Positions 53,216 through 62,022 of a stretch of DNA of 64,000 bases are shown here, in pieces. The notes beneath the pieces are model-generated. The model did no database searches and was not told the DNA's origin. It saw only the letters and a list, made by a program, of their open reading frames with translations. This stretch comes from Azohydromonas australica DSM 1124. Lineage in GTDB: Bacteria; Pseudomonadota; Gammaproteobacteria; Burkholderiales; Burkholderiaceae_C. How positions within the stretch are numbered: position 1 is the first letter of the stretch; every line of letters begins with the position of its first letter. The stretch covers positions 62,001-126,000 of the forward strand of contig NZ_AUMO01000037.1 in assembly GCF_000430725.1 (NCBI RefSeq). Direction: 5' to 3'. The translations under genes and the position numbers were made by a program.

Positions 53216-53692
53216 CTGTGGCCATATATAACAAACAATTCGTCACATTGTACCTTAAAATCAGAATCTGGACGGTGTTCATGTTAGCTCGCAGTCACGA
53301 AGGCGTTAACGTGGCTGATAGGTAACCTACGGCTATGCCACAGAGCTGCTGGGCAGAGCCGGAAAGTAAACGCACGAGCGGAAATGTATAAGTAAGACTT
53401 GGCTCCTCGCTTTTAAGAAAAACAATGAAGCTAGAACCCGTTTGCTGTGATGTCTTTCTGGTCAATTAACAGTCGTTGTCCCAAAGCAGTGATCGTCCTT
53501 TCGTGGCCGGAATGCGTAATTCTTAGTCCATAGCCGGGCGGCCGCTTCCGCTGCGAAGCGGGTATTCGCGATGGCGAGTCGAATGCCTGCGACAGGCACG
53601 GTGTGGATTCAGGTGCGGCTTCTACTCCACCGCTGCACACCGTCTCTCTGCTCGGCGTTTTTGTTCTGACGGCTGATGTAGACAAGGGGGCT
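53216..53692. other. gene-free region, 477 bp
   Basis: The stretch next to the DUF262 start is AT-rich (TATATAACAAACAATTCG) and probably holds its promoter. The remainder passes into GC-rich plasmid sequence. No gene is supported. Confidence 0.4.
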
Positions 53693-54127
53693 TCAATTCG
53701 ACGGCGGCTGTTGCCCAGCAGGAAGCTGCGCCGGCGCAGCAGCCACCGCTGCGAGGAGATCCAGCGCCCGTTGCGCCTTCTCCCGGGGCACAAAAAGGTG
53801 GTCATGGTGGAAAGCCGCCACAGCATTGCACGGGATGTCGGCCTCAGCCAGCACCGCGGAAACCGCGGCCAAGAACCCCACGGCGTCCAGCGAGGAGTGA
53901 ATCGTGAGCGTGATCAGACCCGACTCGAACTGGTAGGGCACGCCGGCGCGCTGGGCCTCGTCCAGCGCGAGGATGACGCTGAGCCCCTCGGCCTCGCGGA
54001 AGGTGGCGATGGGCGCCAGGCCGGCAGGCACGTTTTCGTCCGGAAAGGTGCAAAACACGAAGGTGCCGGGCTGCAGCTTCGGCGTCATGTGCCGCAGCAG
54101 CTTTCTCAGGTCGCGTTCGCCGGTCAT
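53693..54127 (-). CDS. ACT-domain protein
   Basis: The protein has 144 aa. It begins MTGERDLRKLLRHMTPKLQP and continues GTFVFCTFPDE, then LITLTIHSSLDAVGFLAAVS, the pattern of a family of small stand-alone ACT-domain proteins. These are presumed to bind amino acids; their targets are unknown. The start overlaps the SSB gene stop by four bases, an unusual pairing. A low-complexity Ala/Pro tail closes the protein. Confidence 0.75.
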   Translation of the reverse strand: MTGERDLRKLLRHMTPKLQPGTFVFCTFPDENVPAGLAPIATFREAEGLSVILALDEAQRAGVPYQFESGLITLTIHSSLDAVGFLAAVSAVLAEADIPCNAVAAFHHDHLFVPREKAQRALDLLAAVAAAPAQLPAGQQPPSN

Positions 54128-54606
54128 GGCGTCTCATCGTTCCAGGGTGCGTCCGATGCCGGCCAGCCATCGGCATCGGTTGCCGCCGCGGCTGCAGGCG
54201 GCGCTGCCGGTGCTGATGCCGGCGAGCGATAGTCCTCTTGCTGCGTCGCTACCCTGGCCTGGCGCAGCGGCGGCTCCGCACCGGTCACCGCCTCGCGCTT
54301 GCGCTTCACCTGGTACGCCGTGAGCACCTGGCTCGCGATCAGGTCCAGCGCCGGCCGCGCCTGGTTCTCCCGGTCTACCCACACCTTTGGCGTCAGCGTC
54401 CCGGCCAGCGACACCGCGTCGCCGTCCGACAGCGCCAGCAGCGCCGCCTGGGCGGTGGCGTCGAAGGCCAGCACGTTGACGAAAAGCGCCTCGCCGCCGC
54501 TGGTGGCGGCGCGGACCTTGGCCACGGTGAAGACCTTGCCGGTGCTGTTGCTCGTGCGCTGCTCGGGGCGGCCGTACACCTTCCCTGCAACGAGTCCTTC
54601 GATCAC
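54124..54606 (-). CDS. ssb: single-stranded DNA-binding protein, plasmid type
   Basis: The protein has 160 aa from a GTG with AAGGAG six bases upstream. MIEGLVAGKVYGRPEQRTSN, FTVAKVRAATSGGEALFVNV and LSDGDAVSLAGTLTPKVWVD read as an OB-fold of the SSB class. A Pro/Ala linker and a short acidic end (DAPWNDETP) resemble the SSB tail but lack the terminal DDIPF. It would protect single strands in plasmid transfer or repair. Confidence 0.7.
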   Translation of the reverse strand: MIEGLVAGKVYGRPEQRTSNSTGKVFTVAKVRAATSGGEALFVNVLAFDATAQAALLALSDGDAVSLAGTLTPKVWVDRENQARPALDLIASQVLTAYQVKRKREAVTGAEPPLRQARVATQQEDYRSPASAPAAPPAAAAATDADGWPASDAPWNDETP

Positions 54607-54834
54607 GACCTGCTCCTTCCGTGTAGCTGCCCGGCGTCCAGACGCAGCTCGGCCCCATCACTTACGCAGTTGTACGCCAGCCATCAGGACCATGGTGCAT
54701 CGTCAGCCTTCACCACCGACGTGGCCCACGGTGGCTGCCCGCCGGCGCCCTGCCCTAACAACCTGAGCACCCTTGGCCGCCGCGGCGCCAACACAATCGT
54801 TCGTCTCTCCCCTGCCAGCGCGCCGAGGCCGCCC

Positions 54835-56610
54835 ATGAGCTACGACTACAGCAGCGCCAACGCCACCCTGGAGCTGCCCAACCCCTACCGGGTGCAGAAC
54901 AAGCTGCTGTTCGCGTGCGCGGCGCTCATGGGCGCGGCGGCTCTCTTCACGCTGTTCGAGCACCGCCAATCGCTGGACCCCATCGCCGTGGCAGTCGGCC
55001 TGGGGCTGCTGTTCGCCAGCGTCGTCACCGCCGCGACCGGGGCCAAGCGGCTGCGCTTCTTCTTCGGCCGCGGCCGGCCGGCGTCGCTAGCGCCGGAGCT
55101 GCCCAATGCCATGGTCGGCACTTCGGACCAGGCCTCGACCATCAAGCGCATCCTGCGCGACGGGGCACTGACCTATCCCGAGCCCGCCCGGGCCATCGAG
55201 GGCGTGCTGTACCACTGGGTGCCGCGCCTCATCACCGCGCCGCTGGCCATCCAGGAGCAGGCCAAGGTCGCCTTCTACAACCTGTGCGCGATGCTGGTCA
55301 CGGCCGTGAGCTTCGCGCTGGCTTGGGGGCTGTTCGGCACCGAGGCGTCGCGCCCGCTGCTGAGCATGGCGTACTTCGCCTTCGGCGTCTTCTTCCTGCT
55401 GCGCCCGGTGGTGAGTGCCGGTACCGCGCGGCTGACCACCGCGTCGCTCGTGGCGCTGCTGGCCGTGGCGATCCTGGGCCCTGCGCTGGTGGGGCTCGTC
55501 TCCCGGGCACTGCCGCAGGTGCCGCAGATTTCCCTGGCGCCGCAGACGACGATGCTGCTGGCCTCCGGCCTGGTGGCCGTGGCCCTGGTGCTGGCGGCCA
55601 CGCTGGAGCAGGTGCAGCCGCCGCCGCCCACGCAAACCAGCGCGCGCCAGAGCCGCGTGTCGCTCAACGTGCCGCCGAGCCTGCTGCTCGACGAGCTGGA
55701 GCGCCATCTGCAGGAGCAATGGGTCGAGCGCATCCCCAACCGCCGCTACTCGCGCATCTCGCCCGTGATTGATCCGCAGCTGCACGCCGGGCCCTTCGCC
55801 GGCGAACTGCTGGAGGAAACCCAGCCCATGCCCATGGCGCACGCGGCGCCGGCCACCATCGTCCAGGCCCTGCGGTCCAGGCGCCACCGGTTCCTCACGC
55901 TGCTCGACCTCTACGCCGCGCTGCTCATGTTGGTGGCCGTGGGCTGTGCGCTGGCCTTCGTGCGCTCGGTCGGTGGCGGCGGGGACCTGCCGCTGCGGCT
56001 GCTGGGCGCGGCGTCGATCTTCCTGGTGGTGGCGGCGTTCGGCTTCCGGGCGTCGAGCCGCCTGTGGGGCCGCTTCGACTTCGCCTCGGTGCTGACCTGG
56101 GTCGAGATGGAGGGCACCTACCAGACGGCGAGCATCGGCACGGGCAATACGCTCACCGGCAAGGTCCAGAGCTCCAACCAGATCGTCCGCACGGAATCCA
56201 TGACGCTGCGCGTATGGCGCGCCCGCATCGAGTCGGTGGTTTTCGGCAAGGACAGCGCACGGCAAGTCACCGCCATGTTTTCCACCGACGCGGAGGCCCA
56301 GGCGCTGGCAGACCACCTGATTCAGTTCGGCCAGTCGCGCGCGAGCCTCGTGGCGCCGGCCAGCGCCGAGGACCTGGGCCGTATCCAGGCGCTGGCCACC
56401 GCCGAGCGCGCGCTGCAGGGCGCCATCGCCTCGCCGCCCCAGGACCGCATCGCGGCTGACGTGGCCGCCGCGCTGGGCAGCCCGGAGGGCGCCGCCGCGC
56501 CGGCACCGCCGGCCGCACAGCCCAAGCCCAAGTTCTGCCCGTCCTGCGGCCACCGGAATCCGGCCAACGCCCGGTTCTGCATGGACTGCGGCGTGAAGTT
56601 CGAAGGCTGA
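54835..56610 (+). CDS. multi-pass membrane protein with C-terminal zinc ribbon
   Basis: The ATG at 54835, with GAGG upstream, gives 591 aa; the longer open frame includes noncoding sequence. Seven or eight hydrophobic segments lie in two groups (about 25-70, 155-270 and 365-420). A soluble domain follows and the end is a double-CxxC zinc ribbon (KFCPSCGHRNPANARFCMDCGVKFEG) typical of zinc-ribbon domain proteins. The function is not known. The long antisense frame over this gene is a GC-rich shadow. Confidence 0.7.
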   Translation: MSYDYSSANATLELPNPYRVQNKLLFACAALMGAAALFTLFEHRQSLDPIAVAVGLGLLFASVVTAATGAKRLRFFFGRGRPASLAPELPNAMVGTSDQASTIKRILRDGALTYPEPARAIEGVLYHWVPRLITAPLAIQEQAKVAFYNLCAMLVTAVSFALAWGLFGTEASRPLLSMAYFAFGVFFLLRPVVSAGTARLTTASLVALLAVAILGPALVGLVSRALPQVPQISLAPQTTMLLASGLVAVALVLAATLEQVQPPPPTQTSARQSRVSLNVPPSLLLDELERHLQEQWVERIPNRRYSRISPVIDPQLHAGPFAGELLEETQPMPMAHAAPATIVQALRSRRHRFLTLLDLYAALLMLVAVGCALAFVRSVGGGGDLPLRLLGAASIFLVVAAFGFRASSRLWGRFDFASVLTWVEMEGTYQTASIGTGNTLTGKVQSSNQIVRTESMTLRVWRARIESVVFGKDSARQVTAMFSTDAEAQALADHLIQFGQSRASLVAPASAEDLGRIQALATAERALQGAIASPPQDRIAADVAAALGSPEGAAAPAPPAAQPKPKFCPSCGHRNPANARFCMDCGVKFEG

Positions 56611-56708
56611 GCCCGGCCATGTCTCGGTGCCTGGAAACTGGGGCGACGCAGCAACCCGCCATGCTTGATGTACCCAGCCGCGTGACGGTGTCGCGTGATT
56701 GCGCCGCC

Positions 56709-57338
56709 TCAGGGGGCCGCAGTTGCAGTCCCGACGAAGTTGTAAGCCAGTGATCTCGGCCACGCCACGTAGCCCGCCTCCATGTCGGCCGAAAAGCCGG
56801 CCTCTGCCAGCAGCCGTGGAACGTCCCGGGTGAGATGGCAGCCGCCGGCAATCCTGCTCCAGTACGGCTCCAGCCGAGCCTGCCATTTCGCCACTGGCGC
56901 ATCGGGTGCCAGGCCATGCTCTGCGAACAACAGCTTGCCGCCCGGGCGCAGTACGCGCCGCATCTCGCGCAGAGCTTGATCCGGGGACGACACGGAGCAC
57001 AGCGTGTAGGTACAGATCACGGTATCGAAGGAGCCCGACTCCACGGGCACCTCCTCGGCAGAGAGCTGCAGCAACTCCACCGGCAGGCCCAGGCGCTGGC
57101 TGCGCTTGCGGGCCAGCGCGTGCATCTCCGTCGCCGGGTCGATGCCCACCAGCCGCTCGACCTTTGCGCGGTCGTAGAAGGCCAGGTTCAGACCTGTGCC
57201 GATGCCGATTTCTAGCACCCGCCCGGCTGCTTGAGGGATCACCTTGCGCCGCTGGCGCGCGATGGGCGAGAGGCCGCAGGCGAAGTCCAGCAGGTACGGC
57301 AGGACGTGGCGGTCGTACCAGGACGATGTGGGCGACAT
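56709..57338 (-). CDS. class I SAM-dependent methyltransferase
   Basis: The ATG at 57338 gives 209 aa. SAM-binding motif I is RVLEIGIGTGLNLAFYD; other motifs are LVGIDPATEM and FDTVICTYTLCSVSSPDQAL, with motif III near RVLRPGGKLLFAEHG. The type is that of phosphatidylethanolamine or thiol/lipid methyltransferases of the UbiE group. The substrate is not evident. The start lies 14 bp after the stop of the DUF1173 gene. Confidence 0.85.
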   Translation of the reverse strand: MSPTSSWYDRHVLPYLLDFACGLSPIARQRRKVIPQAAGRVLEIGIGTGLNLAFYDRAKVERLVGIDPATEMHALARKRSQRLGLPVELLQLSAEEVPVESGSFDTVICTYTLCSVSSPDQALREMRRVLRPGGKLLFAEHGLAPDAPVAKWQARLEPYWSRIAGGCHLTRDVPRLLAEAGFSADMEAGYVAWPRSLAYNFVGTATAAP

Positions 57339-57352
57339 GGGGGCTGTTCCCT

Positions 57353-58639
57353 TCACTGACGTTGCCGGGAAGGTATAGCTGCTGGCAACGGATGACGGCG
57401 CAGCCATTCCTGCAGTCGGCCCTCCTGCTGCACATCCCATTCCCAGTGGCGACCGGGGTAGGCATCTTGGTAGATCGACCGCTTCTTCTCGCGCCGTGCC
57501 GCATAGTCGGCCAGGGTGCCCATGCCGTAGATCTCGATGGGGACAGGCTGCGCCGTGTCCTCCAGCACGAAATCCGGAAACACCGACTCGGCGGCGTCGT
57601 AGCGCAGCGGCTTCTCGAACTGCCGGCCCTGTGCGACCAGCAGCTGAGTAAACTCGAACTCGCGCGAGGAGTCGATCGGAATCCATGCCGGTGTGATTGC
57701 CGTCGCAACCACGTTTTCGACAATGGCGTAAGGCGTGCCTTCATAGGTCCGGGTACCGGCCAGCGCCAGGACCGCCAGCCGTGCCCCGACGTGCAGCAGG
57801 GACAGGGCGCGCTCAAAGCTGGGCGCAAGCAGGTCTTCGAAGGTCCTGCCGACATCGCCGCCGCGCACCGTGACGCCCAGCAGCGGTCTGAGCGTCGGGC
57901 GCTGCCTCGCATCCACCAGGCGGGCAAGGTGCATCGCGTCCTCGATCACGGCCAGCGCCAGCACCTTCTTGTCCTTGTCGGCCGCGGCCTTGAGCTTGGC
58001 GAAGTTCGCCCGCGCGGTGGATAGCGCCGGCGTCTCTTGCAGCAACAGGAAGTCCTCGATGCCCCAGTGCGCGCTGCGAAGGCCCCTGATCCGGATCTGC
58101 CGGGCCGCGTGACGCAGGCGGCGCACCAGGTCGGGAAGTTCCGGCACTTTGCCTACGACGTGCCGGTTCAGCCATGCCCGCTCCCAGAGCAGGTGCAGCA
58201 GCCCCAGCGGCGTCATACGCGCGTATATACGCCGCGGCACTGCCCTGGGTCCGAGCCGCACCACGCTGGCCCGCGGCTCCGTGGCACCGGCCGAGTTGCG
58301 CAGCGACTCGCTCAAGGCGACAACCTGGTTGCCCTCCTCGTCCACCGCCAGCACGCTGTCGTCGTAGCCCAGCCGAGCCGCATCCTCTGCAGCGATGTCG
58401 AAATGCCGGCATGAGCGGTGGTGCTCGTTGCCGCTGCGTGGCACCCTGGCCAGGCTCAGCGAGGTGCTGCGGTTCTGGCGGATGTACATCGGAAGCCGAG
58501 TGTCGGGGGCATCCGTGCGCTGGCAGGCGCAGAAGACATGCTCGGTGCTTGCGTGGTGAAAGGGTTTGAGCAGCGCGTGGATCTCGTTGTCCAAAAGGCT
58601 GCTGAAGTCATGCCGTTGACCGTCGATCCAGTAATGCAT
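57353..58639 (-). CDS. DUF1173 family protein
   Basis: The ATG at 58639 gives 428 aa; upstream frame is not used. Cys residues in the N-terminal part (HVFCACQRTD; RSCRHFD) and segments such as RIYARMTPLGLLHLLWERAW and IRGLRSAHWGIEDFLLLQET are typical of DUF1173 proteins encoded on plasmids. The function is unknown. It lies 87 bp after the relaxase gene on the same strand and probably belongs to a mobilisation operon. Confidence 0.7.
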   Translation of the reverse strand: MHYWIDGQRHDFSSLLDNEIHALLKPFHHASTEHVFCACQRTDAPDTRLPMYIRQNRSTSLSLARVPRSGNEHHRSCRHFDIAAEDAARLGYDDSVLAVDEEGNQVVALSESLRNSAGATEPRASVVRLGPRAVPRRIYARMTPLGLLHLLWERAWLNRHVVGKVPELPDLVRRLRHAARQIRIRGLRSAHWGIEDFLLLQETPALSTARANFAKLKAAADKDKKVLALAVIEDAMHLARLVDARQRPTLRPLLGVTVRGGDVGRTFEDLLAPSFERALSLLHVGARLAVLALAGTRTYEGTPYAIVENVVATAITPAWIPIDSSREFEFTQLLVAQGRQFEKPLRYDAAESVFPDFVLEDTAQPVPIEIYGMGTLADYAARREKKRSIYQDAYPGRHWEWDVQQEGRLQEWLRRHPLPAAIPSRQRQ

Positions 58640-58726
58640 CGAACTGCCCCGTGATGAGCCAGCAGCCGCTGCTGCGAGCCCGCGACTACAGGCGCTCAAC
58701 AGCTGTGGACCATGCCCGCGAGAAAC

Positions 58727-59707
58727 CTAACCTATGCCTTGTTCTGGCCCGTCGGGCTGGCGCACCGGCGGCTGCCTTGAGTGCTCTCTTGCTTTCTCCA
58801 TCGCGTGCACCATGCGAGCCATGGGCGTGCCCGCCAGAAATCTGCGCAGGTCATCGGCAAGTTGCTGGTCAGCCGGATCTGCCGAAGCCTGCAGCGCATT
58901 GTGAATGTGGGCCCAGGCTTCGAGCACCCGGTACATCGTGGGCAGCTTGATGGCAACCTTGCCATGGCCCTTGTGCTCCTTGTCCAGGCGCCCTTCCTCG
59001 TACGCCTTGACCTGCCACAGCAGGTCGGAGTCGCGCACGACGCCGCGCGCCACACGTTTTGTGGCGTCAGCCTCGATGCCATGGTCACGCAGCGCCCGCG
59101 CGAAGCCCTCACGCCAGCGGTGCAGGTCAGGCTTGCGTGTGGGCAGTCGCTTGAAGTTGCGGCCTTCGGCGCGCACGACCAAGTGGACATGCGGATTGTC
59201 CTGATGTTCGTGAACCACCCAGGCGTGCTGATGGTTGCCGAACTCCTTGGCAACAAACTCCTCGACTGCGGCGACCATGCCGTTGACGTCGGTGCCGGCG
59301 GGCATGCCCAGGCTGACGTGATAGGCCTCTCGCCTGTCGCTGCTCTCGGGTATCAGCGATCCGCCGTAGCGGAAGTCGTCGGCCACCTCGCCCACGCCTG
59401 ACATGCCGGCATGCGGCTCGCCTCGATCGTCGGTCAACGGCAGCTTGCCGTGCTTGGTGATGTAGGCGAGGTGCCCCATCAGCTGCTTCATGCCATTGCT
59501 GGTGCCGGTGATCTTCACCATCACCTGAGGCACGCGGTACACGACGGCCTCGATGTGCCGGCGGATGACGCGCGCGCCTGCCTGCGGCGACTTCGGCAGG
59601 CGCGGTGCACTGGCAGGCCTGCCATGCCTGGGCTCGGGGTAGAAGAGCAGTTGGCCATGCTGAAGGAGCACGCCATCGACGGTCTGGGCCATGACCACTT
59701 CCCCCAT
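58727..59707 (-). CDS. relaxase/mobilisation nuclease-like protein
   Basis: The protein has about 326 aa from the ATG at 59707. VMVKITGTSNGMKQLMGHLA is the MOB-type motif I segment. WVVHEHQDNPHVHLVVRAEG holds the HUH triad that binds the metal for nicking oriT. FKRLPTRKPDLHRWREGFAR follows, as in small MobP/VirD2-like proteins. The C-terminal half is helical with no primase or helicase. The 5' end lies just beside the right end of a TnpB element, so part of the original promoter may have been displaced. A GTG at 59725 is an alternative start. Confidence 0.75.
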   Translation of the reverse strand: MGEVVMAQTVDGVLLQHGQLLFYPEPRHGRPASAPRLPKSPQAGARVIRRHIEAVVYRVPQVMVKITGTSNGMKQLMGHLAYITKHGKLPLTDDRGEPHAGMSGVGEVADDFRYGGSLIPESSDRREAYHVSLGMPAGTDVNGMVAAVEEFVAKEFGNHQHAWVVHEHQDNPHVHLVVRAEGRNFKRLPTRKPDLHRWREGFARALRDHGIEADATKRVARGVVRDSDLLWQVKAYEEGRLDKEHKGHGKVAIKLPTMYRVLEAWAHIHNALQASADPADQQLADDLRRFLAGTPMARMVHAMEKAREHSRQPPVRQPDGPEQGIG

Positions 59708-59716
59708 CGCCTTGCG

Positions 59717-59765
59717 TTGATCCACTCCCCGCGCTGAAGCACGGGGATTCCTACGGCGTGACGCG
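59717..59765 (-). ncRNA. candidate omega RNA scaffold end
   Basis: TnpB nucleases use an RNA transcribed from the end of their own gene and the right end; here that would be the segment with the CCCCG/CGGGG hairpin and the TCAA end. The guide would then be the flanking sequence from 59716 downwards, at the start of the relaxase gene. Based on the known system only. Confidence 0.4.
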
Positions 59766-61244
59766 CGACTCTTCTGCCTTTTGGGCAGGCCTCGCCGCGC
59801 GTTCTTGCCGCTCTCGCATGCGAGCAGCTCCGACGCCCCTCAGAGGGCGTGAGGCGGCCGCAGGCCGCCAGCTTGCTGCTTGAACCGGACTGGACGCCGC
59901 ACGCGCTAGTAGCGGATACGCAACCGCCCAGGCTTGCGAGGCCTGGGAAGCATCCAATCCATCGGCTGAGACGAACAATGCGAGCCAGGCGCTGTAGAGG
60001 TCGCGCTGCACGATCTGGCCGGAGCCATCGCGGAGCTCGTGCCACCGCAGGCTCAGCGGCTTCCTGACGAAGTCGCCCCGCGTGTGGTCGAATTGGCTGA
60101 GCTTGTGCCGGCCCGCATTGAATTCGACAAGCGAGCCGCCAGCATTCCCGGCTTTGCGGCTCACCTTCTCCATAAACATGCCCGGGGCCGTGGCCTTCAT
60201 GCGCCGGCCCCAGTTCTTCTGCCATGCCTTCTTGCTGAGCTTCTCGGTGCGAACTACCTTACCGAAGTCGCGCAGCACGATGTTGGCCAAGCGGCTGTGC
60301 GCGCGGTCGCGCCTCTCGGCCATGACGCGCTCCTGCTCGGCCAGGTGCCGGCACAGGGCGAGATATCGGATCGACCGCTCGGTGGCGCGCGTGCCCTTGC
60401 GCCAGGTGCCGTCCTCGTTGAAGCACTGCGGGTTGGTCGCCCGGCGCGAGCGGTCCATGGCGCGCTGCAGGCGGCGTCTGGCGGCCATGTCCTCCTTGAC
60501 CTCGGGCAGGAACGACACCAGCGCCGCCTTGTCGGACGCCACGATGGCGGCCGTAGACGGACCAAGGTCGATGGCGGCCACGCCGTCGCGGGCCTCGAAG
60601 CGTTGCAGCGGCAGCCCGTCGCACACGAGCTGCACGAACCAGCGGACCTCGCCCTGGATCGTGCGTCGGATCAGGCGCACGTACTTGACCTTGCCAGACA
60701 AGGCGTGTGCCTGCACGCCGTCGCGGTCGCGCTTGTCGAAGACGGGGCGAAGCGTCATCGCGCGGTCGCGGCGCTTGCCACCCCACACGACGCGGTCGCC
60801 CTTCCAGTTCAGCGGCGAGGTCGGCCCCTTACCCTCGACGGAGGCGATCTCGCCGCGGCGCTTGAAGCGCGGCTGGCCCCGCTTGCCAAAGGCGTGCTCG
60901 TCGCACGCGCGGAAGGCCCGCGAGGCCAAGGTCTGCGCCGTGTGCGAGTCGATCAGGCCGTCCAGGTAGCGGGAGGCTCGGATGTGCAGCGCGACGACGT
61001 CATGGGCCGCGAACTCGCTGAATCCGTGCGCCTTGCGCTGGGCATCGTCACCCTTGGGAGCCTTGCACGCCTGGGCGTACCGAGGGTCGTTGCGCATGCT
61101 ACGGAGCCGAGCAAGCATCTCTTGAAGCACGACGTTGTAGGCGAAGTGCACCACGCCGAACCGCTTCTCCAGCGCATGGGCCTGCGCGCGATCGACGCGC
61201 AGCGGAAACTCGTGAATGAAGGTCGGCTTGGGCTTTCGGACCAT
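59751..61244 (-). CDS. tnpB: TnpB-family RNA-guided nuclease lacking zinc-ribbon cysteines
   Basis: The protein has 497 aa from the ATG at 61244. The RuvC residues are present: Asp226 in AAIDLGPSTAAIV, Glu334 in VVRTEKLSKKAWQK and Asp415 in IVQRDLYSAWLA. The family blocks KAWQKNWGRRMKATAPGMFM and RKAGNAGGSLVEF are typical. In the zinc-ribbon region (about 381-411), where relatives have CxxCG pairs, this protein reads KLSQFDHTRGDFVRKPLSLR and contains no Cys. Some TnpB clades have lost the ribbon naturally. The basic C-terminal 80 residues are low-complexity. Confidence 0.8.
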   Translation of the reverse strand: MVRKPKPTFIHEFPLRVDRAQAHALEKRFGVVHFAYNVVLQEMLARLRSMRNDPRYAQACKAPKGDDAQRKAHGFSEFAAHDVVALHIRASRYLDGLIDSHTAQTLASRAFRACDEHAFGKRGQPRFKRRGEIASVEGKGPTSPLNWKGDRVVWGGKRRDRAMTLRPVFDKRDRDGVQAHALSGKVKYVRLIRRTIQGEVRWFVQLVCDGLPLQRFEARDGVAAIDLGPSTAAIVASDKAALVSFLPEVKEDMAARRRLQRAMDRSRRATNPQCFNEDGTWRKGTRATERSIRYLALCRHLAEQERVMAERRDRAHSRLANIVLRDFGKVVRTEKLSKKAWQKNWGRRMKATAPGMFMEKVSRKAGNAGGSLVEFNAGRHKLSQFDHTRGDFVRKPLSLRWHELRDGSGQIVQRDLYSAWLALFVSADGLDASQASQAWAVAYPLLARAASSPVQAASWRPAAASRPLRGVGAARMRERQERAARPAQKAEESRVTP

Positions 61245-61278
61245 GACCAAATATGCTTGACCGATAGGACCGCATCAA

Positions 61279-61742
61279 GAGACAAGGTGCGGCCGAGCGG
61301 TGTCCTGTTCGTTGAGCACGCACGCCCCTTCGAACGTTCTACGCACCACGCCAGGAGGCGTCAAACGGCACGGCGCAACGCCAAGTGTCCGCGCGGGTGG
61401 CCCGTCCTCGTGCCGAGCCATGGCCGCGGCAGCGCGGGGCGTCGCGAAGTAGATTCCGTCCTTCGTCGGACCACGCAGCAGGCCGGCGGGGCAAGCGGGG
61501 GCTGGAGCACCGGTGCATCAGGCAGACCGGGGGCTGCCCTGCCCTCCCCTGCTGCTGCCCAGCCGACAGGAGCAGCCAGGGCCCGGGTGCTGGAGCTTCC
61601 CGGATGTCGGGCCCGCAGTGGCGGCCCTGGATGGACGTGTGTGCCGTCGTGTGACCTCGTGCTGCAGGCTGGCCTGAAAACGGACATGCAGCCCTTGTCT
61701 CCAGCTCGTTTTCGCCCGCAAAGGTGTGTATGATGTGCGCAC
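61279..61742. other. gene-free region, 464 bp
   Basis: Between the TnpB element and the RHH gene. Open frames on both strands have no ribosome site or domain. In this kind of backbone, oriT or an additional regulatory site could lie here, but no nic-like motif was recognised. Confidence 0.4.
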
Positions 61743-61744
61743 AT
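61733..61744. promoter_or_regulatory. palindromic operator overlapping the RHH start codon
   Basis: ATGTGCGCACAT is a perfect 12-bp palindrome that includes the first two bases of the ATG at 61743. RHH proteins bind such short sites as dimers, so autoregulation is plausible. Confidence 0.5.
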
Positions 61745-61916
61745 GAAGCGCACCAATATTCACCTTTCAGAACAGTCTCGGGAGGCGCTTCAAGCGCTGT
61801 CGGAGCGTACTGGCATCACGGTTTCGGAGCATGTGCGCCGTGCGATCGATGAGTATCTGAAGCGCAACAAGGCACCAGCGCCCCGCCCTGCTGCGACCAG
61901 CGAGAAAGCCCATTGA
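61743..61916 (+). CDS. ribbon-helix-helix (CopG-like) DNA-binding protein
   Basis: The 57-residue protein has the RHH pattern: an N-terminal strand KRTNIHLSEQ, a first helix SREALQALSERTG and a second helix TVSEHVRRAIDEYLKR. It lies 106 bp before the partition operon in the same direction and could regulate it, itself or a neighbouring antitoxin-like locus. The ATG overlaps a palindrome. Confidence 0.75.
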   Translation: MKRTNIHLSEQSREALQALSERTGITVSEHVRRAIDEYLKRNKAPAPRPAATSEKAH

Positions 61917-62022
61917 CGAACCTTTTTGTTCGCCAGGCCCGGCGCCAGGATTTAGCCAGAGCGCAAGTCGGCCGAAACAACGAAGTGGCTCAAGCCCAAC
62001 AATCAACCGAGAGAACCCAACC

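Larger units (their letters stand above)
59717..61278 (-). mobile_element. TnpB-only IS200/IS605-type element (IS1341-like)
   Basis: The element carries a tnpB gene and no tnpA. Read on the minus strand, the right end has a hairpin (CCCCG/CGGGG arms at 59727-59731 and 59742-59746) and ends in GGATCAA, similar to RE ends of IS605-type elements. At the left a TTGAT at 61274-61278 resembles the target-adjacent motif of ISDra2-like elements. These limits are inferred by analogy. Confidence 0.55.

Noticed and set aside
55087-57927. 946-codon open frame on the minus strand
   Set aside because: It is antisense to the membrane zinc-ribbon gene and crosses the methyltransferase in the wrong phase. 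Its composition (long Arg/Gln/His-rich runs) is the typical shadow in GC-rich coding DNA.
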